Below, piece by piece: positions 1-7,465 of a DNA stretch of 64,000 bases. The stretch's first letter is position 1; every line of letters starts with the position of its first letter. Both the position numbers and the translations under genes were made by a program. Source of the stretch: Planctomicrobium sp051466335. Its GTDB lineage: Bacteria > Planctomycetota > Planctomycetia > Planctomycetales > Planctomycetaceae. The stretch is taken from the NCBI RefSeq assembly GCF_051466335.1, contig NZ_CP195793.1:1-64000 (forward strand), in the 5' to 3' direction. The notes beneath the pieces were generated by a model that was not told the origin of the DNA, ran no database searches, and worked only from the letters and a program-made list of their open reading frames with translations.

Positions 1-1443
1 ATGCTACCCGTATTGTCATCAGGCGGTCATGACAATGAAACAGTTCTCAATTCTGTTCGACAAGCTCTATTGCAGTCCATTGGAGTGCGACGGTACCAAA
101 ACTGGTTTGGTGGCGCGACTCAATTGGAGCTCAACGGTGCGCGGCTTACAGTGCACGTTCAAAGCCCATACATGGTCAAATGGGTTCAGAAGCAGTTTGA
201 ATCCGAACTCCTGAAAATCACTGCCAGTGTCGTTGGCCCGGACGTCAGCATTGACTACGAAGTTGGCGCTGAACTCACACTGACCCCCATCCCGGCATCT
301 ACTGCCACGGAAGCGAAATCCATTCGGCTTCCAACTCAGAAGAGCGTAGCAAGAAAGACTGCGGCTCCTGCAGCACAACGTGACGCCCGTGAAGTCGGCG
401 GTCGCGCGAAAAGAATTTATTCACTGAACGACATCGTCGTCGGAGAAGCCAACGAGCTTCCCATGGCTGCGGTGCAACATTTCATTCAGGAACCGGGTAC
501 CGTTTCGCCACTGTACATTCATGGCAGTGTCGGGAACGGAAAAACCCATCTTCTTGAAGGAATCCGAAACCGCCTTCGCAGAGAGTACTCACACCAGCAG
601 GTCCTGTTCCTGACTGCCGAACAGTTTGGCAACTACTACACACAAGCACTGGCGGCGAGAAGCCTTCCCAGCTTCCGTGCCAAATTCCGTGGTGTCGACG
701 TCCTGTTAGTCGATGACGTTGATTTCTTCGACGGCAAGAAGGGGTTTCAGGAAGAATTCCTACACACTTTGAAGCAATTCGAAGTCGAAGGACGCCAGGT
801 TGCTTTGACAGCAATCCGCCATCCTCGACTGCTCACCCGAACATCCGATGAGCTGGTCAGTCGGTTTCTCTCAGGGATCGTCGCACGCATCGAAGTTCCA
901 ACGGAAAAAATGAGACTGGAAATTGTCAGTCGTCATGCCACGCGTATGAAGGCACGATTTACCCAAGACTCAATGGAATATGTTGCCGCCAGATTTACGA
1001 ACAACGTTCGTGAACTGGAAGGTGCTGTGAACGTCTTGGCAACTTGGTCGCAAATGACCAAAAACAAAGTCACAATCTCGTCCGCCCGGCAACTCCTTGG
1101 TCGATTGGAACGAGACTGTCTTCGGCTGGTGCGCGTCAGCGACATCGAAAACGCCGTGTGCGAGTTCTTTGGAGTTCCGGCGGAGGAACTCAAATCCAGT
1201 TCGCGTAAACGAACGATTTCCCAGCCTCGCATGTTGGCGATGTACCTCTCTCGCAAAATGACCCAGACCGCTTACAGCGAGATTGGACATTACTTCGGCG
1301 GTCGAAATCACAGCACCGTGATGTCAGCAGAGAAGAAAGTTCTCCAGCAAATCACCGAGGCGGAAACTATTCAGATTTCGACTGAGATCTGGACAATGCA
1401 GGATGTAGTTCAGACACTTGAAGACCGGATCAAGACCGCGTAG
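1..1443 (+). CDS. dnaA: Chromosomal replication initiator DnaA
   Basis: DnaA binds DnaA boxes at the origin and uses ATP to open the duplex and load the helicase. All expected parts are visible in 480 residues: an N-terminal domain I (about 15-80, with a conserved-looking QNWFGG segment), a short linker, an AAA+ module with Walker A GSVGNGKT at 175-182 and Walker B VLLVDDVDFF at 234-243, and the C-terminal DNA-binding helix-turn-helix domain with the DnaA signature GGRNHSTVM at 433-441. The length is normal for the family. The ATG is the first base of the window, so the upstream promoter and any origin cannot be seen. An intrinsic terminator follows the stop codon. Identity is firm; only the start codon is untestable here, because sequence upstream is missing. 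Confidence 0.97.
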   Translation: MLPVLSSGGHDNETVLNSVRQALLQSIGVRRYQNWFGGATQLELNGARLTVHVQSPYMVKWVQKQFESELLKITASVVGPDVSIDYEVGAELTLTPIPASTATEAKSIRLPTQKSVARKTAAPAAQRDAREVGGRAKRIYSLNDIVVGEANELPMAAVQHFIQEPGTVSPLYIHGSVGNGKTHLLEGIRNRLRREYSHQQVLFLTAEQFGNYYTQALAARSLPSFRAKFRGVDVLLVDDVDFFDGKKGFQEEFLHTLKQFEVEGRQVALTAIRHPRLLTRTSDELVSRFLSGIVARIEVPTEKMRLEIVSRHATRMKARFTQDSMEYVAARFTNNVRELEGAVNVLATWSQMTKNKVTISSARQLLGRLERDCLRLVRVSDIENAVCEFFGVPAEELKSSSRKRTISQPRMLAMYLSRKMTQTAYSEIGHYFGGRNHSTVMSAEKKVLQQITEAETIQISTEIWTMQDVVQTLEDRIKTA

Positions 1444-1474
1444 TCAAATTCATCTTCCAACTCGATGACCACCG

Positions 1475-1502
1475 AGCGGCATTTCCGAATGCCGCTTTTT
1501 TT
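1475..1502 (+). terminator. Intrinsic terminator after dnaA
   Basis: A perfect 8-bp stem, AGCGGCAT (1475-1482) and ATGCCGCT (1489-1496), encloses a 6-nt loop and runs directly into a T tract (1496-1502). It lies 32 bp after the dnaA stop and 27 bp before ispD, so ispD probably has its own promoter or depends on read-through. Confidence 0.9.
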
Positions 1503-1529
1503 ATTGCTTCGTCCTGACGAGGTTCCCGT

Positions 1530-2285
1530 ATGCCCAATTTTGCCATCATCCTGGCCGCCGCAGGTAAGAGCTCACGATTCGGCGACAGCCATCGCAAGAA
1601 ACCGTTCATCGATTTGAACGGACGACCGATTTGGGTTCGAGCACTTGAGCCGCTGCACAGTCACCCGGACGTGACACAATCGATCGTCGTCGTTTCCCCC
1701 GACGACGCGGAATGGTTCAAAGAGAAATTCCGCCCGAATTTGGCGTTTATGAATGTCGATGTTGTCTGTGGCGGAAGTGAACGTGCAGACTCCGTTCAAA
1801 ATGCCCTTGCGCATGTCAGACCGGATGTGGACTTCGTTGCAGTACATGATGCTGCCCGCCCGCTTGTCGGCTCTGATGACGTTGCGAGAGTGTTTAGCGC
1901 TGCGACCAAATCCGGAGCAGCAATCCCAGGAACTCCGATCGCCAGCACCATTAAGCGTGTACAAAACGGAGTCATTTCGGAGACAGTTCCAAGAGAGCAA
2001 CTGTGGGCTGCCCAGACCCCTCAGGTTTTCAGCCGTCAACTCCTGATGGAGGCCTACGCCAAACGCGATGGTTTCGTCGCCACGGACGAAGCCCAACTGA
2101 TCGAGCGCATTGGCCACCCCGTCTCGGTCGTCGAGTGTTCTGCAATCAACTTTAAGATCACAACTCAGGACGATTTCAAAATGGCACGCGTCCTACTCGA
2201 CGCGATGCCTCAATCGAAGTCGCTCAAGAAGATCCATCCTTTTGAAGCAGACAATCCACATCTGTTTTCGCTCGGAGACATTTGA
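1530..2285 (+). CDS. ispD: 2-C-methyl-D-erythritol 4-phosphate cytidylyltransferase (IspD)
   Basis: IspD joins CTP and MEP to give CDP-ME in the non-mevalonate (MEP) isoprenoid pathway in the cytoplasm. The protein (251 aa) has the nucleotidyltransferase N-terminus with the glycine-rich loop LAAAGKSSRFG at residues 8-18, followed by KKPFIDLNGRPIW. It also has VHDAARPL, the segment TPIASTIKRV and the C-terminal FKITTQDDFKMA, which match IspD in order and spacing. Length is slightly above the usual 230 aa because of a short tail. It stands alone: no ispF is fused or adjacent. The gene starts just after the dnaA terminator. No alternative cytidylyltransferase fits as well. Confidence 0.93.
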   Translation: MPNFAIILAAAGKSSRFGDSHRKKPFIDLNGRPIWVRALEPLHSHPDVTQSIVVVSPDDAEWFKEKFRPNLAFMNVDVVCGGSERADSVQNALAHVRPDVDFVAVHDAARPLVGSDDVARVFSAATKSGAAIPGTPIASTIKRVQNGVISETVPREQLWAAQTPQVFSRQLLMEAYAKRDGFVATDEAQLIERIGHPVSVVECSAINFKITTQDDFKMARVLLDAMPQSKSLKKIHPFEADNPHLFSLGDI

Positions 2286-2443
2286 AGCGAAGCTCTTCTC
2301 AGCAACGCCTCCCGGTGCCTCCCCGTGGGATCCCAAATACCGCACCAGCGGTGAATTCGCTCCCACAGGAGGCAATTTCTTTTGAAACAGGCTTGTGTCG
2401 ATTCGTTTCTCATCGCGGACGGCAGTGAGGCTGAGGGTCGCGA

Positions 2444-3223
2444 TTAGAACTTGGAATTCCGAATCGGTTCGAGCGGCCGGAGGACACGAAGCCGGTCGAG
2501 AAGGAACGCCAAAATCGCTCCCACAGCAAATCCACCGATATGGGCCCAAAACGCGACGCCGCCGGACTCGCCGCCCGCCCCGCTACCAAACCCGGAGAAG
2601 AGCTGAATCGCGAACCAGAGCCCCAGGAAGAGGAATGCTGGAACAGCGACGATTTGCATGATGATGCCTAATGGGATCAGCGCCTGGACTCGCGCACCGG
2701 GGTACCAGACGAAATAAGCCCCCATGATGCCGGCGATCGCCCCGCTTGCTCCGATCGTGGGAATGCTCGAAGTCGTGTCCGTGAAATAGTGAATCAAACT
2801 CGCTGCAACACCACAGATCAAATAGAAGAGCAAGTACCCAAGGTGCCCGAAGCGATCTTCGATGTTATCCCCGAAAATGTAGAGGAACCACATGTTCCCG
2901 AAGAGATGCATGAATCCTCCATGCAGAAAGCAGCAAGTAAGAAGTGTCATCCAGGGCGGTACGGCGGATGGTGCTGCGGTCTTCTTTTGATACTCAATCA
3001 TCGGCCCGCGTTCTGTCTCTACTCTGCGAGCGGAGACGGTAATTTCCACAGGCTTATCAGGGGCCGTCAGGCGAACTGGAATAAACCCGTAACGCTCGAC
3101 AAGAGATGGCCCATCAGGCGACTCCATCGACTGGGCTAAAAAAACGAGGACGCACACCACAATGAGCAGGTAATTGACCAGTGGGGAAATTGTGGAGGGG
3201 ACATTGTCTCGAATCGGGAACAT
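2444..3223 (-). CDS. Rhomboid-family intramembrane serine protease
   Basis: Rhomboids cut transmembrane helices inside the membrane using a Ser-His dyad. The 259-aa protein starts with a membrane segment (about 15-32). It then has the conserved HGGFMHLFGNMWFL block (101-114), the catalytic-serine motif GASGA with Ser160, and the catalytic-histidine helix AHIGGFAVG with His228. Further hydrophobic helices fill the expected six-helix core. A loop of roughly 60 residues (36-90) between helices 1 and 2 is polar and probably faces outside. The gene is alone on the minus strand and convergent with ispD, with 158 bp of featureless DNA between them. Substrate is unknown. Both catalytic residues are present, so the protease should be active. 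Confidence 0.92.
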   Translation of the reverse strand: MFPIRDNVPSTISPLVNYLLIVVCVLVFLAQSMESPDGPSLVERYGFIPVRLTAPDKPVEITVSARRVETERGPMIEYQKKTAAPSAVPPWMTLLTCCFLHGGFMHLFGNMWFLYIFGDNIEDRFGHLGYLLFYLICGVAASLIHYFTDTTSSIPTIGASGAIAGIMGAYFVWYPGARVQALIPLGIIMQIVAVPAFLFLGLWFAIQLFSGFGSGAGGESGGVAFWAHIGGFAVGAILAFLLDRLRVLRPLEPIRNSKF

Positions 3224-3569
3224 GGACTGGTCTTCCTGAATGCCTCGGTCCTGTATCTACCTGCCTCAAAGAAGCTCTGGATTGTTCTTTTGAAGACGGT
3301 CCTACAGTCGCATAGGTCGCTATTCGGATTCAGGCAATCGTTTGAATTGCCGTACAGGCTATTAGCATTGAGTTTATCAGCACATTTCACACGTCAACGA
3401 TTCAACTTGCGTTATTTGCAATTCTGACCTAACGTGACGCTGATTTTACCCTTATGATTTTGCGGGACAGCCCCCGCTCGACCAGCAGATTTCCAGCGTT
3501 CATTAGACATGCAGCGAGTCATTGATCACAAAATCAACTTGCAATGAGGGCCGCTGCAGAGAGAGTGTC
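3224..3569. other. Intergenic region between divergent genes
   Basis: About 346 bp between the rhomboid gene (minus) and the FlgG-like gene (plus). It must hold both promoters. I see no convincing RNA, repeat, terminator or small gene. A TTG-initiated extension of the downstream frame from 3522 is possible but has no supporting features. Confidence 0.5.
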
Positions 3570-4880
3570 ATGTCAAGTATTCGAGCTGCGTTCCTACCCG
3601 GCATTATTCTGGGGATTGGTGTCGGGCTGTTGTCCAGTCACTTTCTGAAGCCGGCCTCCCGCGATGTCGCTGTTGACTACCAGACTGCATACCTATCCCA
3701 GGCAGCCAATCCGAGTTTGATTGGCTCTTTGAATCGAATCTCCCTTCACAACGACGATTCGCCACGAAGTGAAGAGGAATTTGACATTGAGTCTCTCGAT
3801 GATTCTTCCCCGCTCAAGACTGCGATTGCGATCGACGCCGGGGAGAACGAGGTCATGCAGACGCAAAGTGATTCAGTTCCTCCCCCAATCTCCCCTCCGA
3901 GAGTTGCTGAACCCCAACCACTTCGTGCGGGTGACGCTGCTCCTCTCTCCACAAACACCGATCGAGATCGGGAGACCATTCGCGGTATCATCGACATCGA
4001 ACTGAGTGATCTCCCGGCCGAAAAACGAGAGGTCTGGTTCGAAGCACTGAAGGAAGTGAAGAAGGAAGATGTCCCCGGCATATTGAAGATGTGGAAATTG
4101 CTCGGGGGTCCCATTCCCGGCCCTACCGGCATGGCCGATTCGTTTCTTCCAGCATCTCCTTCTGAAGTCGCGCCTTCTTTTCCTGATGAAACGATGTCAC
4201 GTGACTCAGATCGCATCGCGATTCAACAAGCGATCGCGATTCACGAGCGGAACCTGCTCTTCGCGACAACCCCCGGATTCATCCCCAGCAGTGCATACCT
4301 CATTGAATCGATCGACGACAATGGCGATGTGAAACTTCGTTGCGAGTCTCGACTGGTGCTTCCTGACGATATTCACCTACGCACGGGGGCACTCCTCGAC
4401 ATTGCTGTGAGGGGCCCCGATTTCATTGCGGTCATCGACGAGAACGGTCAGGAGTACCTCACACGTTTCGGTCGACTGACGTTGAATAACGAATCCAAGC
4501 TATCCATGGTCATCGCAGGAAAGTCCTACGTCGTACTTCCGGGAATCCAGATCACGCAGTTCCCCAAGGAAGGCGAACTTCTTCAATTCGGGCCTGACAC
4601 AGGTGTACGCATCGTTTCAGGAAAAGAGCGTCAGGAAGTGAAACTGCTCGGGGAGATCGAACTGAGAAGGCCGATGAACCTGAACGCTTTCGAGGTGAAA
4701 GATACGGTCCTGTTTCAAATCCCGGAGGGTCCGGACGGGATGAATGCGGTGCCGCACGGCTCACTCGGCACTACCAGTCGCCCAACCACAGCATCCATAC
4801 TCCAGGAAGTGCTGGAGTTTCCTGAAATCAATTTGGAACGTGAAAAAGCAGTCATCCAATTGTTCAGAAGCAGGCTGTAA
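3570..4880 (+). CDS. Membrane-anchored protein with a FlgG/hook-basal-body-like domain
   Basis: The ATG at 3570 is chosen over an in-frame TTG at 3522 because it places a hydrophobic anchor (about residues 8-26) right at the N-terminus. The protein is then 436 aa. A Pro/Ser/Asp-rich linker follows. The C-terminal half resembles the flagellar rod/hook family (FlgF/FlgG): GALLDIAVRGPDFIAVIDEN, then YLTRFGRLTLNNESKL, then a PGIQI segment and LLGEIELRRPMNLNAFEV, in the order seen in FlgG. Unlike flagellar rod proteins it has no typical N-terminal rod helix and carries a membrane anchor instead. No flagellar gene is nearby. The domain call is by motif recognition; function is unknown. Confidence 0.6.
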   Translation: MSSIRAAFLPGIILGIGVGLLSSHFLKPASRDVAVDYQTAYLSQAANPSLIGSLNRISLHNDDSPRSEEEFDIESLDDSSPLKTAIAIDAGENEVMQTQSDSVPPPISPPRVAEPQPLRAGDAAPLSTNTDRDRETIRGIIDIELSDLPAEKREVWFEALKEVKKEDVPGILKMWKLLGGPIPGPTGMADSFLPASPSEVAPSFPDETMSRDSDRIAIQQAIAIHERNLLFATTPGFIPSSAYLIESIDDNGDVKLRCESRLVLPDDIHLRTGALLDIAVRGPDFIAVIDENGQEYLTRFGRLTLNNESKLSMVIAGKSYVVLPGIQITQFPKEGELLQFGPDTGVRIVSGKERQEVKLLGEIELRRPMNLNAFEVKDTVLFQIPEGPDGMNAVPHGSLGTTSRPTTASILQEVLEFPEINLEREKAVIQLFRSRL

Positions 4881-5445
4881 CCGCCGGGGAGGGAGCCATT
4901 GTGCAAGTCTCTTCCAATGGTCACGCGATGATCAGTTGGGCTCCTGGCTGCGAAAGCTGAGGGGGGAGCAAGTTCGACGAACGCTCTTCACCTCAGACAA
5001 GAGCAGGGGATTCCCCGACTGGCAAGTTACATCAGGAGCCCGCGACGCCCCTGCCTGTCGCACAGCAGTCTTTCCTCTGAGTGCTAATTGAAGCCTCGAA
5101 AAAAACTGCACATTGGAATCGTCTTCACAAAACAGATATGAATGCATGACGCTGGTTCTAGTTGACTACTAACCGACACAACGATTCGAGCGGCGTTTCA
5201 AAATCACCACATTCGAGCTAATTCCAATATCGAGATCCGCGCTCGCGACATTAAGTCAATCACAGTGCTTTTAAGATTATTAATAGACACGAAAGAACTC
5301 GCTGGGCGCTAAACACTCGGAGTGGAGGACGGGCACGCAGCCTGTGATCTCCCATCAGGCAGCTGATTGCAATTCAGCCCCTGAGCATGAGCCGAAATCA
5401 TAAGTCTTTTCGCAGCGCGCCTCGCCAGCAGTGAGCGAGACCAAC
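4881..5445. other. Long intergenic region, nothing recognised
   Basis: About 565 bp between two convergent genes. Small frames exist on both strands (for example 4932-5147 minus), but none has a family resemblance or a clear ribosome site. I see no tRNA, CRISPR or recognisable riboswitch. This is unusually long for a convergent gap, so a small RNA or decayed gene cannot be excluded. Confidence 0.4.
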
Positions 5446-5793
5446 TCAATTGGCACAAATCGTACCAAACCGATCTGTCCGATGAGGGAGCGCATCGTAC
5501 GCCCGTGCGAGCACGCGAAGTGCCTGGTCAGTCTTCGACTGATCGCCGAGGAGTATCGTCACCCAGCCACTGGTCGGAATGTTCGGATGAGGCTCGGCGT
5601 CGCCAGCGAGCACTGACTGAATTTTCAGAGGTTTGGGCAGAAGGACATCGAGCGATCCATGATGATGGAGATGCCCAAAGACCATGCGGTGAAATCGAAT
5701 CTCAGTCCAGCCAGAACGGTTCAATTCCAAAGTGACGCCGTCCCATGTCTGGACTTCCGAGAGTATTTGATCACTCACGTTAAACAGATCCAT
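5446..5793 (-). CDS. Luciferase-domain (DUF5519-type) protein
   Basis: A longer frame reaches upstream to 5946, but the ATG at 5793 is preferred: it has a good ribosome site (AAAGGGA about 6-8 bases upstream) and the conserved part begins here. The 115-aa product resembles the family called luciferase domain or DUF5519. It has a segment around GHLHHHGSLDVLLPKPL, then AEPHPNIPTSGWVTILLG, and a final amphipathic helix with DQALRVLARAYDA, the usual order. The family often occurs as a small stand-alone cytoplasmic protein; its biochemical role is not established and the name does not imply light production. It is probably transcribed separately from the pirin gene upstream. Confidence 0.65.
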   Translation of the reverse strand: MDLFNVSDQILSEVQTWDGVTLELNRSGWTEIRFHRMVFGHLHHHGSLDVLLPKPLKIQSVLAGDAEPHPNIPTSGWVTILLGDQSKTDQALRVLARAYDALPHRTDRFGTICAN

Positions 5794-5920
5794 GGCATGT
5801 CCCTTTCGAATGAATTTTCGCGGGTCAAACCTGAGCAGTCCAGATCTGTTTTTTCGAGACCGGGCATTTTGGGCGATTTGTTTGCTCCTTAGAGGGTGCA
5901 GCAAACTGCCCAACAGGAGA

Positions 5921-5955
5921 CACGGCAGACTGCGATTTCCACGCAATCTGCCGTG
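5921..5955. terminator. Hairpin downstream of the pirin gene
   Basis: CACGGCAGA (5921-5929) pairs with TCTGCCGTG (5947-5955). Inside it, TGCG (5931-5934) pairs with CGCA (5942-5945) after a single mismatch. It lies 35 bp beyond the pirin stop on the minus strand. There is no adjacent T tract in that direction, so it may be a weak terminator or an mRNA 3'-end stabiliser. Confidence 0.5.
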
Positions 5956-5989
5956 CTGGTCGATTTTTTATTCCACGACTTGAGAACAA

Positions 5990-6688
5990 TCACGCCAAAT
6001 CAAAAAGCATCACTTCCGAATCTTCGCTCGCAACTATTTCAAGTTGCGATTCATCACTCAGTGCTGCCCCATCACCTGCCGACAGAACATGTCCGTTACC
6101 GACGATCTCTCCTCGAAGCACCTGAAGCCAAAGATGCCTTCCGGCAGCAATGTCGTAAGCCACCGATGAACCGCTGGTAAGCCGACTCAAGTAAATGTCG
6201 ACATCCTGCTGAACGGCGAGCGACCCGTCTCTGGCCTGCCGAGACGCCACAAGCCTGAACTGGTTTCGCATCGATTGATCATCGAACTTCTTCTGCTCAT
6301 AACTGGGTTCGAGTCCCTTCTTCTCCGGAAGCAACCAAATCTGATACAGATGGAGTTCTTCCGTAGAAGAAGGATTGAACTCACTATGAGTAATCCCTGT
6401 GCCGGCAGTCATCCGTTGAAACTCGCCGGGCCGAAGGGTCTCCCCATTTCCCATCGAGTCCTTATGCGCGATTGCTCCCTCTAAAACGTATGTCAAAATC
6501 TCCATGTCACGATGAGGATGCGTTCCGAAGCCTGCACCTGCAGCGACGCGGTCTTCATTCATCACTCGCAATGAGCGGAAACCCATGGCTGCAGGGTCAT
6601 AATAGGATCCGAAGGAAAAAGTGTGGTAAGTGTCGAGCCATCCGTGATTGAGGTGGCCACGACTTGCGGATGGTCTGATCTGAAACAT
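5990..6688 (-). CDS. Pirin-family (YhhW-like) cupin protein
   Basis: Pirins are bicupin metal proteins; bacterial YhhW-type members can act as quercetin 2,3-dioxygenases, though the physiological substrate is usually unknown. The 232-aa product starting at 6688 aligns over its whole length with YhhW: NHGWLDTYHTFSFGSYYDP, then GFGTHPHRDMEILTYVLEG with metal ligands His57 and His59, then GTGITHSEFNPSS with His101 and Glu103. All four expected metal ligands are present. The frame extends 11 codons upstream to 6721, but the internal ATG gives the normal family length. It lies 97 bp downstream of, and in the same direction as, a marR gene. A palindromic site sits upstream of its start, suggesting MarR control. 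Confidence 0.92.
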   Translation of the reverse strand: MFQIRPSASRGHLNHGWLDTYHTFSFGSYYDPAAMGFRSLRVMNEDRVAAGAGFGTHPHRDMEILTYVLEGAIAHKDSMGNGETLRPGEFQRMTAGTGITHSEFNPSSTEELHLYQIWLLPEKKGLEPSYEQKKFDDQSMRNQFRLVASRQARDGSLAVQQDVDIYLSRLTSGSSVAYDIAAGRHLWLQVLRGEIVGNGHVLSAGDGAALSDESQLEIVASEDSEVMLFDLA

Positions 6689-6715
6689 GACTCTCACATA
6701 CCATTCTAGTGAACA

Positions 6716-6729
6716 TTTCACATGTAAAT
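6716..6729. promoter_or_regulatory. Candidate MarR operator upstream of pirin
   Basis: An ACATGT palindrome (6720-6725) lies inside the imperfect palindrome TTTCACATGTAAAT, about 28-40 bp upstream of the pirin start codon. The same ACATGT core occurs immediately upstream of the marR gene. The shared core and promoter-proximal position suggest a common regulator; binding is inferred. Confidence 0.5.
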
Positions 6730-6785
6730 TATCTGGGCCAAAAAAAGGCTACCAATTGGTAGCAGCGACGAGGATGAATCCCCAA

Positions 6786-7313
6786 TCAGGAATCCGTATC
6801 GACCAGGTGAACTCTCGCCTTCTCAAGCAACCGAATCAGTTCCTTCAACTCGGAATGAGTCAGGTGCCCGATCAACTCATGATGCAGTTCATCGACCGCA
6901 TCATCCATCTGTTCCAGAAGTGCTGTTGCCTTCGGGGTTAACTGGATAAAAATCACGCGTCGATCCTGCACACAACGCTGACGACTCACGAACTCCTGTT
7001 TCTCCAATCGATCGATCAAGCCGGTAATTGCGGGAACAACCTGAATCATTCTGCTGGCAATTTCGAGACTGGGAAGCGGTGTCCCTTCGCCTCGAAGTAT
7101 CCGCAATACGTTATACTGCGAGTCGGTGATTCCGAATTTGCGGAACAGCCGACCAAAGCGATTTTGGTAAAGATCGCTCGTTCGCAGCAGATTCAGGATG
7201 GCTTCCTGCGCGGGCTGCTCAAAAGGCTTTTTCTTTTTCAAATCCTTTTGAAGCTGCCCCATGACTTCCTCTCTCGATGATCGTTTGGCGATGGGTGATT
7301 TCTCACTCGACAT
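6786..7313 (-). CDS. MarR-family transcriptional regulator
   Basis: MarR proteins are dimeric winged-helix repressors that usually respond to phenolic or oxidative signals and often control a neighbouring gene and themselves. The 175-aa product shows helix-rich ends and the winged helix in the middle: FGITDSQYNVLRILRG, then PLPSLEIASRMIQVVPAITG (recognition helix), then the wing with RQRCVQDRRVIFIQLTP. The N-terminus has an extra lysine-rich stretch of about 35 residues (KDLKKKKPFEQP). The pirin gene follows 97 bp downstream in the same direction. Two palindromes lie directly upstream of the start, which fits autoregulation. No strong ribosome site is seen. Confidence 0.9.
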   Translation of the reverse strand: MSSEKSPIAKRSSREEVMGQLQKDLKKKKPFEQPAQEAILNLLRTSDLYQNRFGRLFRKFGITDSQYNVLRILRGEGTPLPSLEIASRMIQVVPAITGLIDRLEKQEFVSRQRCVQDRRVIFIQLTPKATALLEQMDDAVDELHHELIGHLTHSELKELIRLLEKARVHLVDTDS

Positions 7314-7321
7314 AATTACAT

Positions 7322-7349
7322 TACATGTAGACTATTGAAATGTCAATAG
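7322..7349. promoter_or_regulatory. Palindromic operators in the marR promoter
   Basis: Two dyads lie just upstream of the marR start at 7313. One is TACATGTA (7322-7329), sharing ACATGT with the site upstream of pirin. The other is CTATTGA (7332-7338) with TCAATAG (7343-7349), a perfect 7-bp inverted repeat with a 4-nt spacer. Size and placement suit a MarR dimer. Confidence 0.55.
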
Positions 7350-7401
7350 ATTCTCTCTGGTGTTTCTTTGAGGCACAAAAACAGATCACTTTTCACTGCA
7401 G

Positions 7402-7441
7402 AAAACAAAAAGCGGCCGCCCCTGAAACAAGGGCGGCCGCT
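7402..7441 (-). terminator. Strong intrinsic terminator after aceE
   Basis: An 11-bp perfect GC-rich stem (AGCGGCCGCCC at 7411-7421 with GGGCGGCCGCT at 7431-7441) with a 9-nt loop. Read on the minus strand it is followed by TTTTTGTTTTC (7400-7410). It lies 24 bp past the aceE stop. Confidence 0.92.
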
Positions 7442-7465
7442 GGTAACCTCAACCGAACCAACTCA

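Noticed and set aside
1443..2443. DnaA boxes or an origin near dnaA
   Set aside because: No clusters of the TTATCCACA-type box were seen downstream of dnaA, and upstream sequence is not in the window.
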